Source of the DNA: Thermus composti
GTDB taxonomy: Bacteria; Deinococcota; Deinococci; Deinococcales; Thermaceae
DNA length: 64,000 bases
Direction of reading: 5' to 3'
Assembly (NCBI RefSeq): GCF_014647535.1
Contig: NZ_BMPJ01000002.1
Coordinates: 75,850-139,849, forward strand
Below the pieces are notes generated by a model. The model searched no databases and was not told the origin of the DNA. It worked only from the letters and a program-made list of their open reading frames with translations. Positions 48,380 through 55,320 of this stretch are shown here, one piece after another. Within the stretch, counting starts at the first letter, position 1, and each line of letters begins with the position of its first letter. A program made the translations under genes and the position numbers.

Positions 48380-49507
48380 GTCCAGGGCCTCCCGGATGCG
48401 CCTGGCCGCCTCCAAAAGCTCCGCTAAGGGGCGCACCAGGGCGATGCGGACAAACCCCTTCCCCCCGGGGCCAAAGCCCCTTCCTGGGGCCAGGGCCACG
48501 CCCCGCTCCACCAGGCTGAGGCAAAATTCCAGGTCGTCCACCCCTTCCGGAAGCCTTCCCCAGAGGTACATGGTGGCCTTGGGGGGGAGGAGGCTCAGGG
48601 CCCCTTGGAGGGCCTCCGCCATCCCCAAGGCCCTTTCCCGGTAGACCCGGGCGTAGCCTCGGGTCACCTCCTTGGGGGTCCTCAGGGCCTCCACCCCCAT
48701 GCGCAGAATCCCAGCGTACTGGTTGAAGTCCATGACCCCCTTCACCCGCTCTAGCCGGGCGATGGCTTCTTCGCTCCCCAGGGCGAAGCCCAAGCGGAAG
48801 CCCGCCAGGTTGTAGCTTTTGGAAAGGGAGAAGAGCTCCACCACCCGCTCCCTGGCCCCGGGGAGGGCCAGGGGGGAAGGGGCTTCTCCCTCGTAGACCT
48901 GGTCCACGTAGGGGTTATCGTGCACGAGCCAAAGCCCGTGCCGCCTCGCCAGGCTCAAGGCCTCCTCCAAGTAGCCCCAGTCGGCCACGGCCCCCGTGGG
49001 GTTGTTGGGGTAGTTGAGGAGGAGGACCTTGGCCTCCTTCCAGAGGCTTTCGGGGACCTTTCCCAGATCGGCCAGGCCGTCTTCCCGCAAGGGGATGAGG
49101 AAGGTCCTTAAGGAGGCCACCCGGGCCGCTCCGAAGTAGCTGGGGTAGGCCACCTCCGGGAGAAGGAGGAGGTCGCCGGGCTCGGTGAGGGCGAGGAGGA
49201 GGTGGGCGAGGCCCTCTTGGCTGCCGATGAGGGCCAGGGCCTCCCGCCTGGGGTCCAGGGCCACGCCGAAGCGGCCCTCGTACCAGCGGGCCGCCTCCTC
49301 CAGGAAGGGGAGGGTGCAGCTTTTCAGGCAGTAGCCGTAGGTGGCGGGGTCTTTCAAGGCCTCGGCGAGGGCCTTTAGGGGGGCCTCGGGGGGCGGGAGG
49401 TCGGTGGAGCCGATGGAGAGGTCTAGGAGGGAGAGGCCCCTTTCCCGGGCCTTCCGCTTGGCCTCGTCCACCACAAGAAAGACCGAAGGCTCGGGGACCC
49501 TACTCAT
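48377..49507 (-). CDS. Class I/II PLP-dependent aminotransferase
   Basis: A 376-residue fold-type I aminotransferase. The PLP lysine is in VELFSLSKSYNLAGFRLGF, the cofactor Asn/Asp in LNYPNNPTGAV and WLVHDNPYVDQVYEG, and the phosphate-binding Arg in GFRLGF. The overall pattern (SIGSTDLPPPEAPLKAL, GSQEGLAHLLLALTEPGD) is like LL-diaminopimelate/succinyl-diaminopimelate or alanine-type transaminases; the substrate is not decidable. It overlaps moaB by 8 bases at its start and ends at a hairpin repeat. Confidence 0.88.
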   Translation of the reverse strand: MSRVPEPSVFLVVDEAKRKARERGLSLLDLSIGSTDLPPPEAPLKALAEALKDPATYGYCLKSCTLPFLEEAARWYEGRFGVALDPRREALALIGSQEGLAHLLLALTEPGDLLLLPEVAYPSYFGAARVASLRTFLIPLREDGLADLGKVPESLWKEAKVLLLNYPNNPTGAVADWGYLEEALSLARRHGLWLVHDNPYVDQVYEGEAPSPLALPGARERVVELFSLSKSYNLAGFRLGFALGSEEAIARLERVKGVMDFNQYAGILRMGVEALRTPKEVTRGYARVYRERALGMAEALQGALSLLPPKATMYLWGRLPEGVDDLEFCLSLVERGVALAPGRGFGPGGKGFVRIALVRPLAELLEAARRIREALD

Positions 49508-49994
49508 GGTGCCCCTCCTTCCAGGCCTTCCCTGTGACCAGGGAAAGGGCGTGGGGCAGGACGGGGAGGACCGCCTCCAGGGACTCCCGCGCCCCCTTGG
49601 GGCTTCCCGGGAGGTTCAGGATCAGGGTCTTGCCCCTCACCCCCGCCACCCCCCGGGAGAGGGCGGCCATGGGGGTCTTCTCCAGGCCCTTGAGCCGCAT
49701 GAGCTCGGCGAGGCCCGGGGCCTCCCGCTCAAGAAGCTCCCGGGTGGCCTCGGGGGTTCGGTCCCTAGGGGCAAGCCCCGTGCCCCCGTTGGTGAGGATG
49801 AGGTCCAGGCCCTCCCGGTCGGCCCAAAGCCTGAGCACCTTCTTGATCATGGGAGGCTCGTCGGGCACCACCTCGTAGGCCACCACCTCAAAGGGCCCCC
49901 CCTTCAGGGCCTCCCGCAGGGCCAGGTGGGTGGTGTCCTCCCTTTCCCCCCGGAAGCCCTTATCCGAGACCGTGAGGATGCCCACGCGGAACAT
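49500..49994 (-). CDS. moaB: MoaB/MogA-type molybdopterin adenylyltransferase
   Basis: A 164-residue molybdenum-cofactor enzyme that adenylates molybdopterin. The MPT-binding motifs are LTNGGTGLAPRDRTPEAT and LILNLPGSPKGARESL, both hallmark sequences. ATG 49994 is chosen because TACCTT lies 7 bases upstream; a TTG three codons earlier is less likely. A molybdopterin oxidoreductase at 58-60 kb is a possible customer. It is divergent from the SARP-type promoter at 50027. Confidence 0.9.
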   Translation of the reverse strand: MFRVGILTVSDKGFRGEREDTTHLALREALKGGPFEVVAYEVVPDEPPMIKKVLRLWADREGLDLILTNGGTGLAPRDRTPEATRELLEREAPGLAELMRLKGLEKTPMAALSRGVAGVRGKTLILNLPGSPKGARESLEAVLPVLPHALSLVTGKAWKEGHHE

Positions 49995-50001
49995 TTGCCT
50001 C

Positions 50002-50007
50002 AAGGTA
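50002..50007 (-). promoter_or_regulatory. -10 element of leaderless moaB
   Basis: TACCTT on the minus strand, 7 bases before the ATG at 49994. Confidence 0.45.
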
Positions 50008-50026
50008 CCACACGGAGGGGCCTTGA

Positions 50027-50060
50027 TGACGCAAACCTAACGCTCCTTCGCCTACGCTAG
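50027..50060 (+). promoter_or_regulatory. SARP-type promoter 1
   Basis: Heptamer TGACGCA, 4 bases, heptamer TAACGCT, 8 bases, -10 TACGCT (50053-50058), then AG. The 11-bp repeat period and 8-bp gap to the -10 are the geometry described for Streptomyces antibiotic regulatory proteins. The leader to 50109 has a GGAC/GTCC hairpin and ends in GGAAGGAGCGGGC. Confidence 0.75.
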
Positions 50061-50108
50061 AAGAGCAGATAGGGACAAAGGTCCTTATCGTCGCAGGAAG
50101 GAGCGGGC

Positions 50109-50390
50109 ATGACGTCTTTTGTGGTCCGATTGTAGGTGGATGATTTTGATTCGTGGAAGCGGATTTACGACCAATTCGTGGATATGCGACGGGGAAAAGG
50201 CGTGGAGGCTTCCCAGGTTTCCCGGGACGCCACCGAACCCAAGGTGGCTTGGGTGGTCCACCACTTCCCCACCACCGAGGCTGCCAGCGCTTTCGCTAGC
50301 TCTGCAGACCTCCGCGAGGCCATGCGCCAGTCTGGGGTGGTGAACCACCAGGTTTGGCTTTGGGAGGAGGTGGAGCGCTTTACCTCTTAA
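50109..50390 (+). pseudogene. Small dimeric alpha/beta-barrel-like protein interrupted by TAG at codon 9
   Basis: ATG 50109 follows a good ribosome site (AGGAAGGAGCGGGC) and reads MTSFVVRL, then TAG (50133), then GTG and VDDFDSWKRIYDQFV and so on without further stops to 50390 (93 codons in all). The pattern of strand (TSFVVRL-VDDF), helix (DSWKRIYDQFVDMRR), strand (AWVVHHF), helix (TTEAASAFASSADLREAM) and strand (VWLWEEVERF) resembles antibiotic-biosynthesis-monooxygenase-like dimeric barrels. The expected residue at the TAG is probably Lys or Gln. Restart at the GTG would lose the first strand. It is served by SARP-type promoter 1, with more A/T-ending codons than neighbours. Confidence 0.65.
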
Positions 50391-50400
50391 AGGGGGTTAA

Positions 50401-50427
50401 AGCGCCCGGGGCAGGCCCGGGCGCTTC
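50401..50427 (+). terminator. Hairpin after the small-barrel gene
   Basis: Perfect 10-bp stem AGCGCCCGGG / CCCGGGCGCT with a 5-base loop. There is only a weak T run (TT), so terminator strength is uncertain. Confidence 0.55.
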
Positions 50428-50432
50428 GGTGC

Positions 50433-50438
50433 TAAACT
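50433..50438 (+). promoter_or_regulatory. Possible -10 for the SARP/BTAD gene
   Basis: TAAACT about 34 bases before the GTG at 50472. No SARP-type heptamers precede it, so the regulator does not seem to use its own motif. Confidence 0.4.
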
Positions 50439-50471
50439 CAGGCTAGAGGCGGGGTGTGAACGCCGGATCGG

Positions 50472-51122
50472 GTGTTTGTGAGCCCAGAACTGCGGCCTTC
50501 CGGTTTCTCCCTTTGGTTTCAGGTCCTGGGACCCTTGACCATGGGCGGTTTTCCCCTGCGGGGCCGGAGGCGGCGGGTTCTCCTGGTGGGCTTGCTGGAG
50601 GCTCGGGCCGGGGGTCGGGAAGGGCTTACGCCCTTAGAGCTGGAGGACCTGCTCTATCCTGACCAGGAGGAGGCTCGGGCCTTTGGGGCACTTCGGGAGC
50701 TGGTTTTCGCTTTGCGCAGGCAGTTCGGGCCAGGGGTGATTGAGCGCAGGGGTGCCCTGTACATCCTGGGCAGGAGCGTCATCTCCGACCTCGAGGTCTT
50801 CTTGGCCAACCCTCACCCTAAGCTATGGCGGGGGCCTTACCTAGACGGCCTGGGCACCGATGCGGTGCTTTGGGCCCGGGTGTACCGCTTGGGTTTGGAA
50901 GCGGCGCAGCGGGCCGCACCTTTGGAGGCCGCCCGCCTTCTTTCCTGGCTCCTTTTGGAAGAACCTTATGACCGGGAGGGCTTAGCCCTGCTCTTGCGGA
51001 AGCTGGGGGCTAACGGTTTCTCATCCTCTGCGCAAAGGACCTATCTCCAAGCGCGGGCCCGCTTCTTGGAGGTGGGCCTGGTCCTGCCCGCTAGCCTCGA
51101 GGAATTCCTGACGGAAACCTAA
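50472..51122 (+). CDS. SARP/BTAD-type transcriptional activator
   Basis: A 216-residue regulator of the SARP class. The N-terminal OmpR-like winged helix begins FQVLGPLTMGGFPLRGRRRR, with the recognition region RAFGALRELVFALRRQFG and wing IERRGALYILG. From about residue 105 a bacterial transcriptional activation domain follows (LEVFLANPHPKLWRGPYL; ARVYRLGLEAAQRAAPLEA; LLEEPYDREGLALLLRKLG). No NB-ARC or other sensor is attached. SARPs are best known from actinomycete secondary-metabolite clusters. GTG 50472 is used; a GTG two codons later is equally possible. Its last codons overlap SARP-type promoter 2. Confidence 0.82.
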   Translation: MFVSPELRPSGFSLWFQVLGPLTMGGFPLRGRRRRVLLVGLLEARAGGREGLTPLELEDLLYPDQEEARAFGALRELVFALRRQFGPGVIERRGALYILGRSVISDLEVFLANPHPKLWRGPYLDGLGTDAVLWARVYRLGLEAAQRAAPLEAARLLSWLLLEEPYDREGLALLLRKLGANGFSSSAQRTYLQARARFLEVGLVLPASLEEFLTET

Positions 51123-51142
51123 CGCCCGCCACCCTAGCCTAG
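51109..51142 (+). promoter_or_regulatory. SARP-type promoter 2
   Basis: TGACGGA, 4 bases, TAACGCC, 8 bases, -10 TAGCCT (51135-51140), AG. It starts inside the last five codons of the regulator gene. The leader has GCAAGC/GCTTGC (51148-51165) and the ribosome site AAAGGAGGGTGGG. Confidence 0.75.
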
Positions 51143-51179
51143 AAAACGCAAGCCCTATTGCTTGCCAAAGGAGGGTGGG

Positions 51180-52235
51180 ATGGTTAAGGCATTGCTCGGA
51201 TTCGCCCTAGGTCTAAGCCTGGCCGCACTGGCCCAGGGGATGCCGGTCATTACCGGCTTGAACGGCCCCATGGGGCTTCTTTTCGCCCCGGACGGGCGGC
51301 TTTATGTGGTGGAGTATGGTGTGGGTGGGGACACCCAGGTGGAGGCGATAAGCCCGGAGACGGGAGAAAAGGTGATGGCCAGGGTGGGGATGACCTCCAG
51401 GGTGCTTCGCCTGGAGCCGGATGGCTCGGTCTCGGAGGTGGCCCGCTTCCCTTCCGTGGCTTTGGGGCAGGAATCCAGCGGCGCCTCGAGGCTGGCTTGG
51501 TTGGGGGGGCTTTGGGTCACCAGCGGGGGCTGGAACCAGGCAGACCAGGAACCCATGCCTCTCATGGCGGTGGTGGCCCGGGTAACCCCCGAAGGACCCC
51601 AGAAGGTGGCGGACCTCTGGGCCTTTGAGAAGGCCCGCAATCCGGACGGCATGCACCTGGACTCCCACCCCTACGGCCTGACGGTGGGTGCCGACGGCTA
51701 CGTCTATGTGGCCGATGCCGGGGCCAACGCCCTTTGGCGCGTGCACCCCACCACGGGGGCGGTCAGCCTAGTGGCGGCCTTCACTGGGCTGCCTGGGCCT
51801 ATGGCCAACCCGGCCCGGGGTGGGGCCCACGAGATGGACCCGGTGCCCACGGCGGTGGTGGCCAAAAACGGCGTTTTCTACGTAAGCTTGCTCTCGGGGT
51901 TCCCTTTCCCCAAGGGAGCAGCCAAGGTGGTCAAGGTGGAGGGGGGAAGGGTGAGCGATTACGCCACCGGGGCGACCATGCTCACCGACCTCCAGGAGGG
52001 GCCGGATGGCCAGCTTTATGCGGTCCGCATGGCGGAAACGGGGGAGCAAGGCCCCATCCCTGGCACCGGCGCGGTCCTTCGCGTGCGCCCTGGAGGCTTT
52101 GAGGTGGTGGTGGAGGGCCTTCCCTTTCCCACGGCCTTGGCCATCGCCCCGAGCGGCGACCTCTACGTGACGGTGAACGGTGTAGGAGCCCCAGGCAGCG
52201 GGGCGGTCTGGAAGTTCGCCGGGGCTATCCGGTAA
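51180..52235 (+). CDS. Secreted ScyD/ScyE-like beta-propeller protein
   Basis: A 351-residue exported protein. Its signal peptide is MVKALLGFALGLSLAALAQG. The rest consists of repeated NHL/SMP-30-like blades such as GLLFAPDGRLYVVEYGV, GLTVGADGYVYVADAGANAL, VVAKNGVFYVSLLSG, DLQEGPDGQLYAVRM and LAIAPSGDLYVTVNG. This matches the ScyD/ScyE family, which contains scytonemin-cluster proteins and many uncharacterised homologues. Extracytoplasmic; substrate unknown. Start ATG 51180 follows AAAGGAGGGTGGG. It is controlled by SARP-type promoter 2 and closed by a strong terminator. Confidence 0.85.
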   Translation: MVKALLGFALGLSLAALAQGMPVITGLNGPMGLLFAPDGRLYVVEYGVGGDTQVEAISPETGEKVMARVGMTSRVLRLEPDGSVSEVARFPSVALGQESSGASRLAWLGGLWVTSGGWNQADQEPMPLMAVVARVTPEGPQKVADLWAFEKARNPDGMHLDSHPYGLTVGADGYVYVADAGANALWRVHPTTGAVSLVAAFTGLPGPMANPARGGAHEMDPVPTAVVAKNGVFYVSLLSGFPFPKGAAKVVKVEGGRVSDYATGATMLTDLQEGPDGQLYAVRMAETGEQGPIPGTGAVLRVRPGGFEVVVEGLPFPTALAIAPSGDLYVTVNGVGAPGSGAVWKFAGAIR

Positions 52236-52254
52236 GCGGGACTTTCGTCCACCC

Positions 52255-52284
52255 AAGCTTCCCAGCCACCTGGGAAGCTTTTTC
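52255..52284 (+). terminator. Terminator of the ScyD/ScyE-like gene
   Basis: Perfect 11-bp stem AAGCTTCCCAG / CTGGGAAGCTT, loop CCAC, then TTTC. Confidence 0.85.
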
Positions 52285-52297
52285 TTCACCCCAATGA

Positions 52298-52331
52298 TGA
52301 CGCAGACCTGATCCTTCCCCGCCTAAGCTAG
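52298..52331 (+). promoter_or_regulatory. SARP-type promoter 3
   Basis: TGACGCA, 4 bases, TGATCCT (weaker second heptamer), 8 bases, -10 TAAGCT (52324-52329), AG. The leader has CAACC/GGTTG and ends with ACAAGGAGGTGGTT before the ATG at 52369. Confidence 0.7.
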
Positions 52332-52368
52332 GGAGGCAACCCATTGGTTGCGGGACAAGGAGGTGGTT

Positions 52369-52467
52369 ATGGCATTGCGGGGTGCAGTAGGCCGGCTATT
52401 GCTGGCCCGGTGGGAAAAGGGTTTCGTGGGAAAGGCCCATAGGGGGAGGGGTTATGCGGTTTCCTAG
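52369..52467 (+). CDS. Tiny ORF (32 aa) behind SARP-type promoter 3
   Basis: MALRGAVGRLLLARWEKGF and a basic tail, ending at TAG 52465. It has a near-perfect ribosome site (AAGGAGGTGGTT). I do not recognise it. It could be a real small cationic peptide, a leader peptide, or the remnant of a longer gene lost when the region was rearranged. It overlaps the next small ORF by 14 bases. Confidence 0.4.
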   Translation: MALRGAVGRLLLARWEKGFVGKAHRGRGYAVS

Positions 52468-52588
52468 ACTCGTTCCCCTGGAAGTTGAAGTTTACGAGCG
52501 GCAAGAGGCCTTGAGGCAAGAGGCTGAAAGAAACAGGTTGCTCAGGGAGACCTTGGGGACTAGAGAATCCGGCTTGACCCGGCTTTGA
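52454..52588 (+). CDS. Tiny coiled-coil ORF (44 aa)
   Basis: It starts MRFPRLVPLEVEVYERQEAL after AGGGGGAGGGGTT and continues as a charged amphipathic helix (RQEAERNRLLRETLG) to TGA 52586. Its overlap with the preceding ORF suggests one transcript from SARP-type promoter 3. Function unknown. The 3' end overlaps the aberrant tail of the convergent M28 peptidase gene. Confidence 0.5.
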   Translation: MRFPRLVPLEVEVYERQEALRQEAERNRLLRETLGTRESGLTRL

Positions 52589-53552
52589 CAGGCGTTCTTG
52601 TACCGCAGTGCCAGTCTGGGGGCACGCCCCCTTCCAGCCGGATCAGGGTGAGGGTGGGAAAGCCCCTTTGCGCCAGGGGAAGGGCGTCAAAGTAGGCCAG
52701 GCGGTAGCGGAGGGGCCTCGCCCCTGGGGTCTTGCGGGCGGCCTCGAGGAGGGCCCCCCGGTAGGGGTAGTAGCGGAGCATCCCTTCCCCTTCCACGTAG
52801 AAGAGCTCCCCCCGGCCCACGTTGTCCAGGTTGAGGACCAGGGCCCCTGGGGGCAGGTGGGGGACGAGGGCCTTCGCCCCCAGGGCCCCCACCTCCTCGC
52901 ACCCGGTGAGGGCGAGGCCGAGCCGCCACCCCTTGGGGGGCGTGGTCTCCAGGAAAAGGGCGGTGGCCACCGCCACCCCGCTGGCGTTGTCGTTTCCCCC
53001 TTCCACGTAGGGGGCCTTAAGCTCCCGGTGCCCAAGGAGCCCCGCCTGGACGAGGAAGTAAAGGCCTAGGGGCCACTTCAGGGGGGTGAGGGCCAAGAGG
53101 GGGCTTAAGAAAGCCAGGGAGGCGTTGAGGAGGAAGTGGGCCCGGAAGGCCCTCACCCGCCTGGGGTGGTAGAGGAAGAAGGTCTTGGCGGTGTCCACGT
53201 GGGCCAGGAGGACCAAGGCCTTTTCCCCATCCCCCTTCCAGGCCAGGAAGTTTTGCGAGGGGAAGCGGTCTAGAAGCCTTCCCCAAGGGCGCCTGCCCGT
53301 GAAGTAGAGGTAGAAGCCAAGGGCACCGAGGAGGGGAAAGAGGGGGGATAAGGGGGCCAAGGCCAGAAGGAGGCTTAGGCCCAAAAGCTCGGGGCCGTAG
53401 CTTCGCACGCCCCTAAAAGGCAGGGGTTGGGCCTCCACCCCTTGGGCCCGCAGGAAGGCTTCTAGGCGGCGGAAGGCTTCGGCCTCGAGGGCCGTGGCGC
53501 TTCCCCGGTGGGGAAGCATGAGGAGGTTTAGGACCGCCTTTAGGGTCTCCAT
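52560..53552 (-). pseudogene. M28-family zinc peptidase with replaced C-terminus
   Basis: A 330-codon frame. It has an N-terminal peptidase segment, an inserted hydrophobic pair of segments (GPELLGLSLLLALAPLSPLF), then M28 metal motifs: LLAHVDTAK, EGGNDNASGVAVATAL (bridging Asp), TGCEEVGALGAKALVP (catalytic Glu pair), LDNVG and finally PDWH, the last His ligand. Right after that His, family members continue with a PTDT-type stretch and two more helices; here only 15 unrelated residues follow before a stop. The break is at about 52607, the edge of the SARP region. ATG 53552 has TATTAT 7 bases upstream. Confidence 0.7.
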
Positions 53553-53558
53553 CCCCCG

Positions 53559-53564
53559 CATAAT
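53559..53564 (+). promoter_or_regulatory. -10 element of leaderless GNAT gene
   Basis: CATAAT, 6 bases before the ATG at 53571. It overlaps the minus-strand hexamer of the M28 gene by five bases. Confidence 0.5.
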
Positions 53565-53565
53565 A
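53560..53565 (-). promoter_or_regulatory. -10 element of the M28 peptidase gene
   Basis: TATTAT on the minus strand, 7 bases before the ATG at 53552. Confidence 0.5.
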
Positions 53566-53570
53566 GGCCC

Positions 53571-54155
53571 ATGTGGACCTTTCCCGAGCGCCTAGAGGGG
53601 CGGTACGTGCGCTTGGAACCCCTAAGCCTCGCCCACCTTCCCGTCTTTCTCCGCCACTTTGACCCAGAGGTCTACCGCTACTTGAGCCGGGCGCCTTCCG
53701 CCCCCACGGAGGAGGCCTTGCGGGCCCACCTCACGGGGCTTCTTTCCGAGCCCGGCCGGGTAAACTGGGCGGTTTACCTGGGGGAGGAGGTGGCGGGGCG
53801 CATCTCCGTCATCGCCCCCGACCCGGCCCACGCCAAGCTGGAGATCGGCACCATGCTCTTCAAGCCCTTCTGGGGTAGCCCCGCCAACAAGGAGGCCAAG
53901 TACCTCCTCCTCCGGCACGCCTTTGAGGTCTTGGGGGCGGAAAGGGTCCAGTTTAAGGTGGACCTGCGGAACCAAAGGAGCCAAAGGGCCCTCGAGGCCT
54001 TGGGGGCAGTGCGGGAAGGGGTCTTGCGGAAAAACCGAAGGCTTCCCGACGGCACCTTCCGAGACGACGTGGTCTATAGCGTCCTCAAGGAGGAGTGGCC
54101 GGGGGTGAAGGCGAGGCTCGAGGCCAGGCTCTATGGGGTTCCGGGAAACCCTTAG
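53571..54155 (+). CDS. GNAT N-acetyltransferase (RimJ/RimL type)
   Basis: A 194-residue acetyl-CoA-dependent transferase. The N-terminal RimJ-like start LEGRYVRLEPLSLAHLPVF precedes the core strand KLEIGTMLFKPFWGSPANKEAKYLLL and a final block RVQFKVDLRNQRSQRALEALGAVREG. This subfamily modifies protein N-termini or small molecules; the target is unknown. The 3' end overlaps the transporter gene by 23 bases. Confidence 0.88.
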   Translation: MWTFPERLEGRYVRLEPLSLAHLPVFLRHFDPEVYRYLSRAPSAPTEEALRAHLTGLLSEPGRVNWAVYLGEEVAGRISVIAPDPAHAKLEIGTMLFKPFWGSPANKEAKYLLLRHAFEVLGAERVQFKVDLRNQRSQRALEALGAVREGVLRKNRRLPDGTFRDDVVYSVLKEEWPGVKARLEARLYGVPGNP

Positions 54156-55320
54156 CCTCCTCGTCCTCCTCCTCGCCTACCTGGGCCTCGCCCTGGGGGG
54201 GCTTCCCGGCTACCGGATGAACCGGGCCGGGGTGGCCCTGGTGGGGGCGAGCCTCCTCGTCCTCCTCGAGGCTTTGGACCTGGAGGAGGCCTGGCGGGCT
54301 TTGGACGCTTCCACCCTGGTCTTCCTCTTCGGGGTCATGGTCCTAAACGCCCAGCTGGCCTACGCCGGCTTCTTCGGCCTTGTGACGGCGGGGCTTTTGC
54401 GCCTGGCCAGGACCCCTTTGGCCCTCCTCGCCCTCCTCACCTTTGGGGCCGGGGGGCTTTCCGCCCTCTTCCTCAACGACACCATGGCCCTCCTCCTCAC
54501 CCCCCTGGTGCTCCAGGTGGCCCGGGGCCTCGGCCTGAACCCCGTCCCCTACCTCCTCGCCCTCATGGGGGCGGTGAACACGGGAAGCCTCATGACCCCC
54601 ACGGGAAACCCGCAAAACATCGTGGTGGCGAGCCTCTCGGGCCTGAGCTACCTGGAGTTTTTAGGGGCCCTTTGGCCGGTGGGCCTTCTGGGCCTCGCCT
54701 TGCAGGTCCTCCTCCTCGCCCTCCTCTACCCCGAGGTCCGCTCCCTAAAGCCCCTTCCTCCCCTTCCTCCCTTGCGCTACCGCCTCCACCGGGGGCTTCT
54801 TGGGAAGGGGCTCCTGGTGGCCTCGGGGCTTCTTCTGGCCTTCCTCTTGGGCTACCCCATGGCCCAAGGGGCCTTGGTGGCGGCGGGGCTTCTCCTCTTC
54901 ACCCGGAGGCTTCGCTCGGAGCGCTTCTTCATGCGGGTGGACTGGGAGCTTCTCGTGATGTTCGGCGGGCTTTTCGTCCTCACGGAAGGGGTGCGCCGCC
55001 TGGGCCTCGCCGAGGCCCTCCTGCCCCTGGCCCAAAGCCCCTTGGGGCTCCTTTTGGCCGCCACCCTCCTATCCCTTCTGGTCTCCAACGTGCCCGCCGT
55101 CCTCCTCCTCGCCCCTCTGGTCCACGAGCCCAAGGACTGGCTTCTCTTGGCGGGGGGGAGCACCCTGGCGGGGAACCTCACCCTCCTCGCCAGCGTGGCC
55201 AACCTCATCGTGGCCGAGGGGGCCAAGCGGGAAGGGGTGCGGGTGGGCTTCGCCGAGCACCTCCGCTTCGGCCTGCCCCTCACCCTCTTTCTCCTCGGCC
55301 TCCTCTACGCCCTACTTTAG
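54133..55320 (+). CDS. ArsB/NhaD-type anion permease (SLC13/DASS-like)
   Basis: A 395-residue inner-membrane transporter with about ten to eleven hydrophobic segments. The first family repeat has LNDTMALLLTPLVLQVARGLG and NTGSLMTPTGNPQN (the paired helix-break and Thr/Pro/Gly motif of the IT superfamily). The second repeat has LLVSNVPAVLLLAPLV and GGSTLAGNLTLLASVANLIV. This fits arsenite/anion efflux or sodium/proton members; the substrate is uncertain. It overlaps the GNAT gene and, at its 3' end, the convergent amidase by 9 bases. Confidence 0.85.
   Translation: MGFRETLSLLVLLLAYLGLALGGLPGYRMNRAGVALVGASLLVLLEALDLEEAWRALDASTLVFLFGVMVLNAQLAYAGFFGLVTAGLLRLARTPLALLALLTFGAGGLSALFLNDTMALLLTPLVLQVARGLGLNPVPYLLALMGAVNTGSLMTPTGNPQNIVVASLSGLSYLEFLGALWPVGLLGLALQVLLLALLYPEVRSLKPLPPLPPLRYRLHRGLLGKGLLVASGLLLAFLLGYPMAQGALVAAGLLLFTRRLRSERFFMRVDWELLVMFGGLFVLTEGVRRLGLAEALLPLAQSPLGLLLAATLLSLLVSNVPAVLLLAPLVHEPKDWLLLAGGSTLAGNLTLLASVANLIVAEGAKREGVRVGFAEHLRFGLPLTLFLLGLLYALL

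Noticed and set aside
50456..50662. Alternative frame overlapping the start of the SARP/BTAD gene
   Set aside because: No conserved pattern; the overlapping frame encodes a full winged-helix plus BTAD protein.
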